DNA of 64,000 nucleotides from Corynebacterium cystitidis. GTDB taxonomy: Bacteria; Actinomycetota; Actinomycetes; Mycobacteriales; Mycobacteriaceae. A program made the translations under genes and the position numbers. The stretch spans positions 2,852,001-2,916,000 of the forward strand of contig NZ_LT906473.1 in the NCBI RefSeq assembly GCF_900187295.1, in the 5' to 3' direction. Positions 62,740 through 64,000 of this stretch are shown in pieces; the stretch's first letter is position 1, and each line of letters opens with the position of its first letter. The notes beneath the pieces were generated by a model. The model was not told where the DNA came from. It did not search any database and was given only the letters and a program-made list of their open reading frames with translations.

Positions 62740-64000
62740 ATGAAGTATCTTCCACGGCTAGCAGATGACGATCTCGCTTTCCGTCTCAAGGCAAAAGGCG
62801 CGGTGTTGATTGAGGGCCCAAAGTGGTGTGGCAAAACGACGACAGCCCGCGCCGCAGCAACTAGTGTCTTGTCAATGGATCAGCCTGAAATGGCGGCTCA
62901 ATACAGACAAATGGCAGAGACTGCTCCAACGCTTCTACTCGAAGGTGAGACTCCAAGGCTCATCGACGAATGGCAGGTGGCGCCGACGTTGTGGAATACG
63001 GTTCGCTACGAAGTGGATCGAAGAGGAGAGCCTGGACAGTTCATTCTGACCGGGTCTGCGATGCCCGTAGAACTCGATAGCGCTACACACACGGGTACAG
63101 GACGCATCACGAGAATGCGAATGCGTCCGATGAGTCTCTTTGAATCAGGCGACTCTACTGGCCATGTGTCTTTGCGGAAACTTTTCGATGGGGACTCTCC
63201 CGCAGCAACCGCTCAGGCCGATCTTGAGGAGATCGCCTACCTGCTCGCTCGTGGTGGATGGCCACAGGCGGTAACAACGAAGGATCGCAAAGCTGCGCTT
63301 TTTCATGCTCGGGATTACGTGGATGCTGTCGTCTCAAACGATATTCGCCGGGTTGATTCTGTAAAGAGGGATGCTGATAAGGCAGAACGTTTACTCCGTT
63401 CTTACGGCCGACATTGCGCTACGTCCGCCTCACTGGAGACCATACGATTGGATGTCTTAGGGGATAAAGACGACACTTTTGATGCGAAAACGCTCTACAA
63501 CTACATTGACGCTTTGAAGAAGATATTCGTCATTGAAGACGTACCGGCGTGGAACCCCAATGTCAGGTCTAAGACTGCAATACGAACAGCTGATACACGA
63601 TTCTTTGTTGATCCTTCCATTGCTGTCGCAGCACTACGCCTCGGTCCACGCGATTTGATCTTCGATCTCAACACGATGGGTTTAATATTTGAGAATCTTG
63701 TCGTTCGTGATCTTCGGGTTTACGCGGAACTTTTAGATGGCGCTGTCTACCATTATCGGGACAAGTCTGGGTTGGAATGTGATGCCGTCGTTCACCTGCG
63801 TGATGGATCTTACGGCTTGATTGAAGTAAAAATCGGTGGCGACACAGCTATCGAGCAGGGCGCAGAAAGCTTGAAAACACTCGCCGCCCATATCGATACA
63901 GCACGTATGCGACCACCCGCTTTTCTCGCAGTCGTCACCGCCGTCGGCCCTTACGCCTATCCCCGTCCAGACGGAGTCAAGGTCATACCCATTACAACCT
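62740..64000 (+). CDS. AAA_14/DUF4143 ATPase with nuclease-like domain (runs off the window)
   Basis: At least 420 codons are visible and the frame is open to the window end, which is probably within a few residues of the C-terminus because PYAYPRPDGVKVIPI aligns with the end of the paralogue at 61189. Walker A is LIEGPKWCGKTTTA, Walker B RLIDEWQVAP, and the sensor block FILTGSAMP with THTGTGRI. The nuclease-like part is GLECDAVVHLRDGSYGLIEVK. ATG 62740 (MKYLPRLADDDL) is 7 nt after TAGGAT, leaderless; ATG 62731 is in frame but overlaps the -10. It is about 300 bp downstream of its paralogue and has its own repeat array. Confidence 0.87.
   Translation, partial: MKYLPRLADDDLAFRLKAKGAVLIEGPKWCGKTTTARAAATSVLSMDQPEMAAQYRQMAETAPTLLLEGETPRLIDEWQVAPTLWNTVRYEVDRRGEPGQFILTGSAMPVELDSATHTGTGRITRMRMRPMSLFESGDSTGHVSLRKLFDGDSPAATAQADLEEIAYLLARGGWPQAVTTKDRKAALFHARDYVDAVVSNDIRRVDSVKRDADKAERLLRSYGRHCATSASLETIRLDVLGDKDDTFDAKTLYNYIDALKKIFVIEDVPAWNPNVRSKTAIRTADTRFFVDPSIAVAALRLGPRDLIFDLNTMGLIFENLVVRDLRVYAELLDGAVYHYRDKSGLECDAVVHLRDGSYGLIEVKIGGDTAIEQGAESLKTLAAHIDTARMRPPAFLAVVTAVGPYAYPRPDGVKVIPITT

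Overview
The window carries chromosomal DNA of a Corynebacterium or a very close relative. The evidence is a corynebacterial gene neighbourhood (hrrSA-like two-component genes, sodA, msrA, ldh-pyk2-glpQ, lcpB-like LCP gene, pheA, farR-like regulator, serS), a DtxR-type iron box, a class E sortase, a DUF2020 lipoprotein and many genes that appear to start leaderless at TAnnnT-N6/7-ATG. I do not assign a species.

Layout. 1-3.7 kb: end of the 16S-23S spacer, 23S rRNA, 5S rRNA and a terminator. 3.8-9.6 kb: a four-layer nest of insertion sequences (IS1380-type relic, split by an IS3-family element, split by an IS21-family element, split by an IS256-family element); only the innermost transposase is intact. 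10-14.4 kb: a 1481-residue secreted surface protein with Rib/YPDG-type repeats. 14.7-26.4 kb: housekeeping and envelope genes (RluA, Usp, GlsB/YeaQ, TetR, YidC-like insertase, class E sortase plus a 50-residue membrane partner, DUF2020, HrrS/HrrA, DUF6474, TM0106-type nuclease, MFS). 26.4-28.1 kb: a gene with an AbiEi-like N-terminus and a Vsr/DUF559-like C-terminus, bracketed by two matching inverted repeats, and then a DtxR-box promoter driving a roughly 135-nt terminator-ended transcript with no convincing ORF (candidate iron-regulated sRNA). 28.2-48 kb: sodA, msrA, a broken NmrA gene, an alpha/beta hydrolase, ldh-pyk2-glpQ, DUF5926, an MFS-CBS fusion, a possible small RNA, lcpB-like, CPBP, pheA-pgm, a zincin plus septum-formation pair, farR-like, and serS-plsC-HAD.

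48-64 kb is an accessory island: AlbA_2/Schlafen-type ATP-binding genes (one intact inside 88-bp direct repeats, two relics), three AAA_14/DUF4143 ATPases with a C-terminal ExK nuclease-like motif (one broken, one intact, one running off the end), a HigBA and a YefM-YoeB toxin-antitoxin pair, a two-component/ABC cassette of lantibiotic-immunity type, a secreted trypsin-like protease and two unknown acidic proteins.

The main discovery candidate is that each of the three AAA_14/DUF4143 genes is preceded by its own tandem direct repeats. The words differ between loci, but the spacing is exactly 23 bp in all three (two units at 50988; four at 61073; four at 62636). In the two better-preserved loci the array ends at a leaderless promoter. 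This looks like a family of ATPase-nuclease proteins, each with a private, co-evolving iteron-like control site. The second candidate is the DtxR-controlled small RNA next to sodA.
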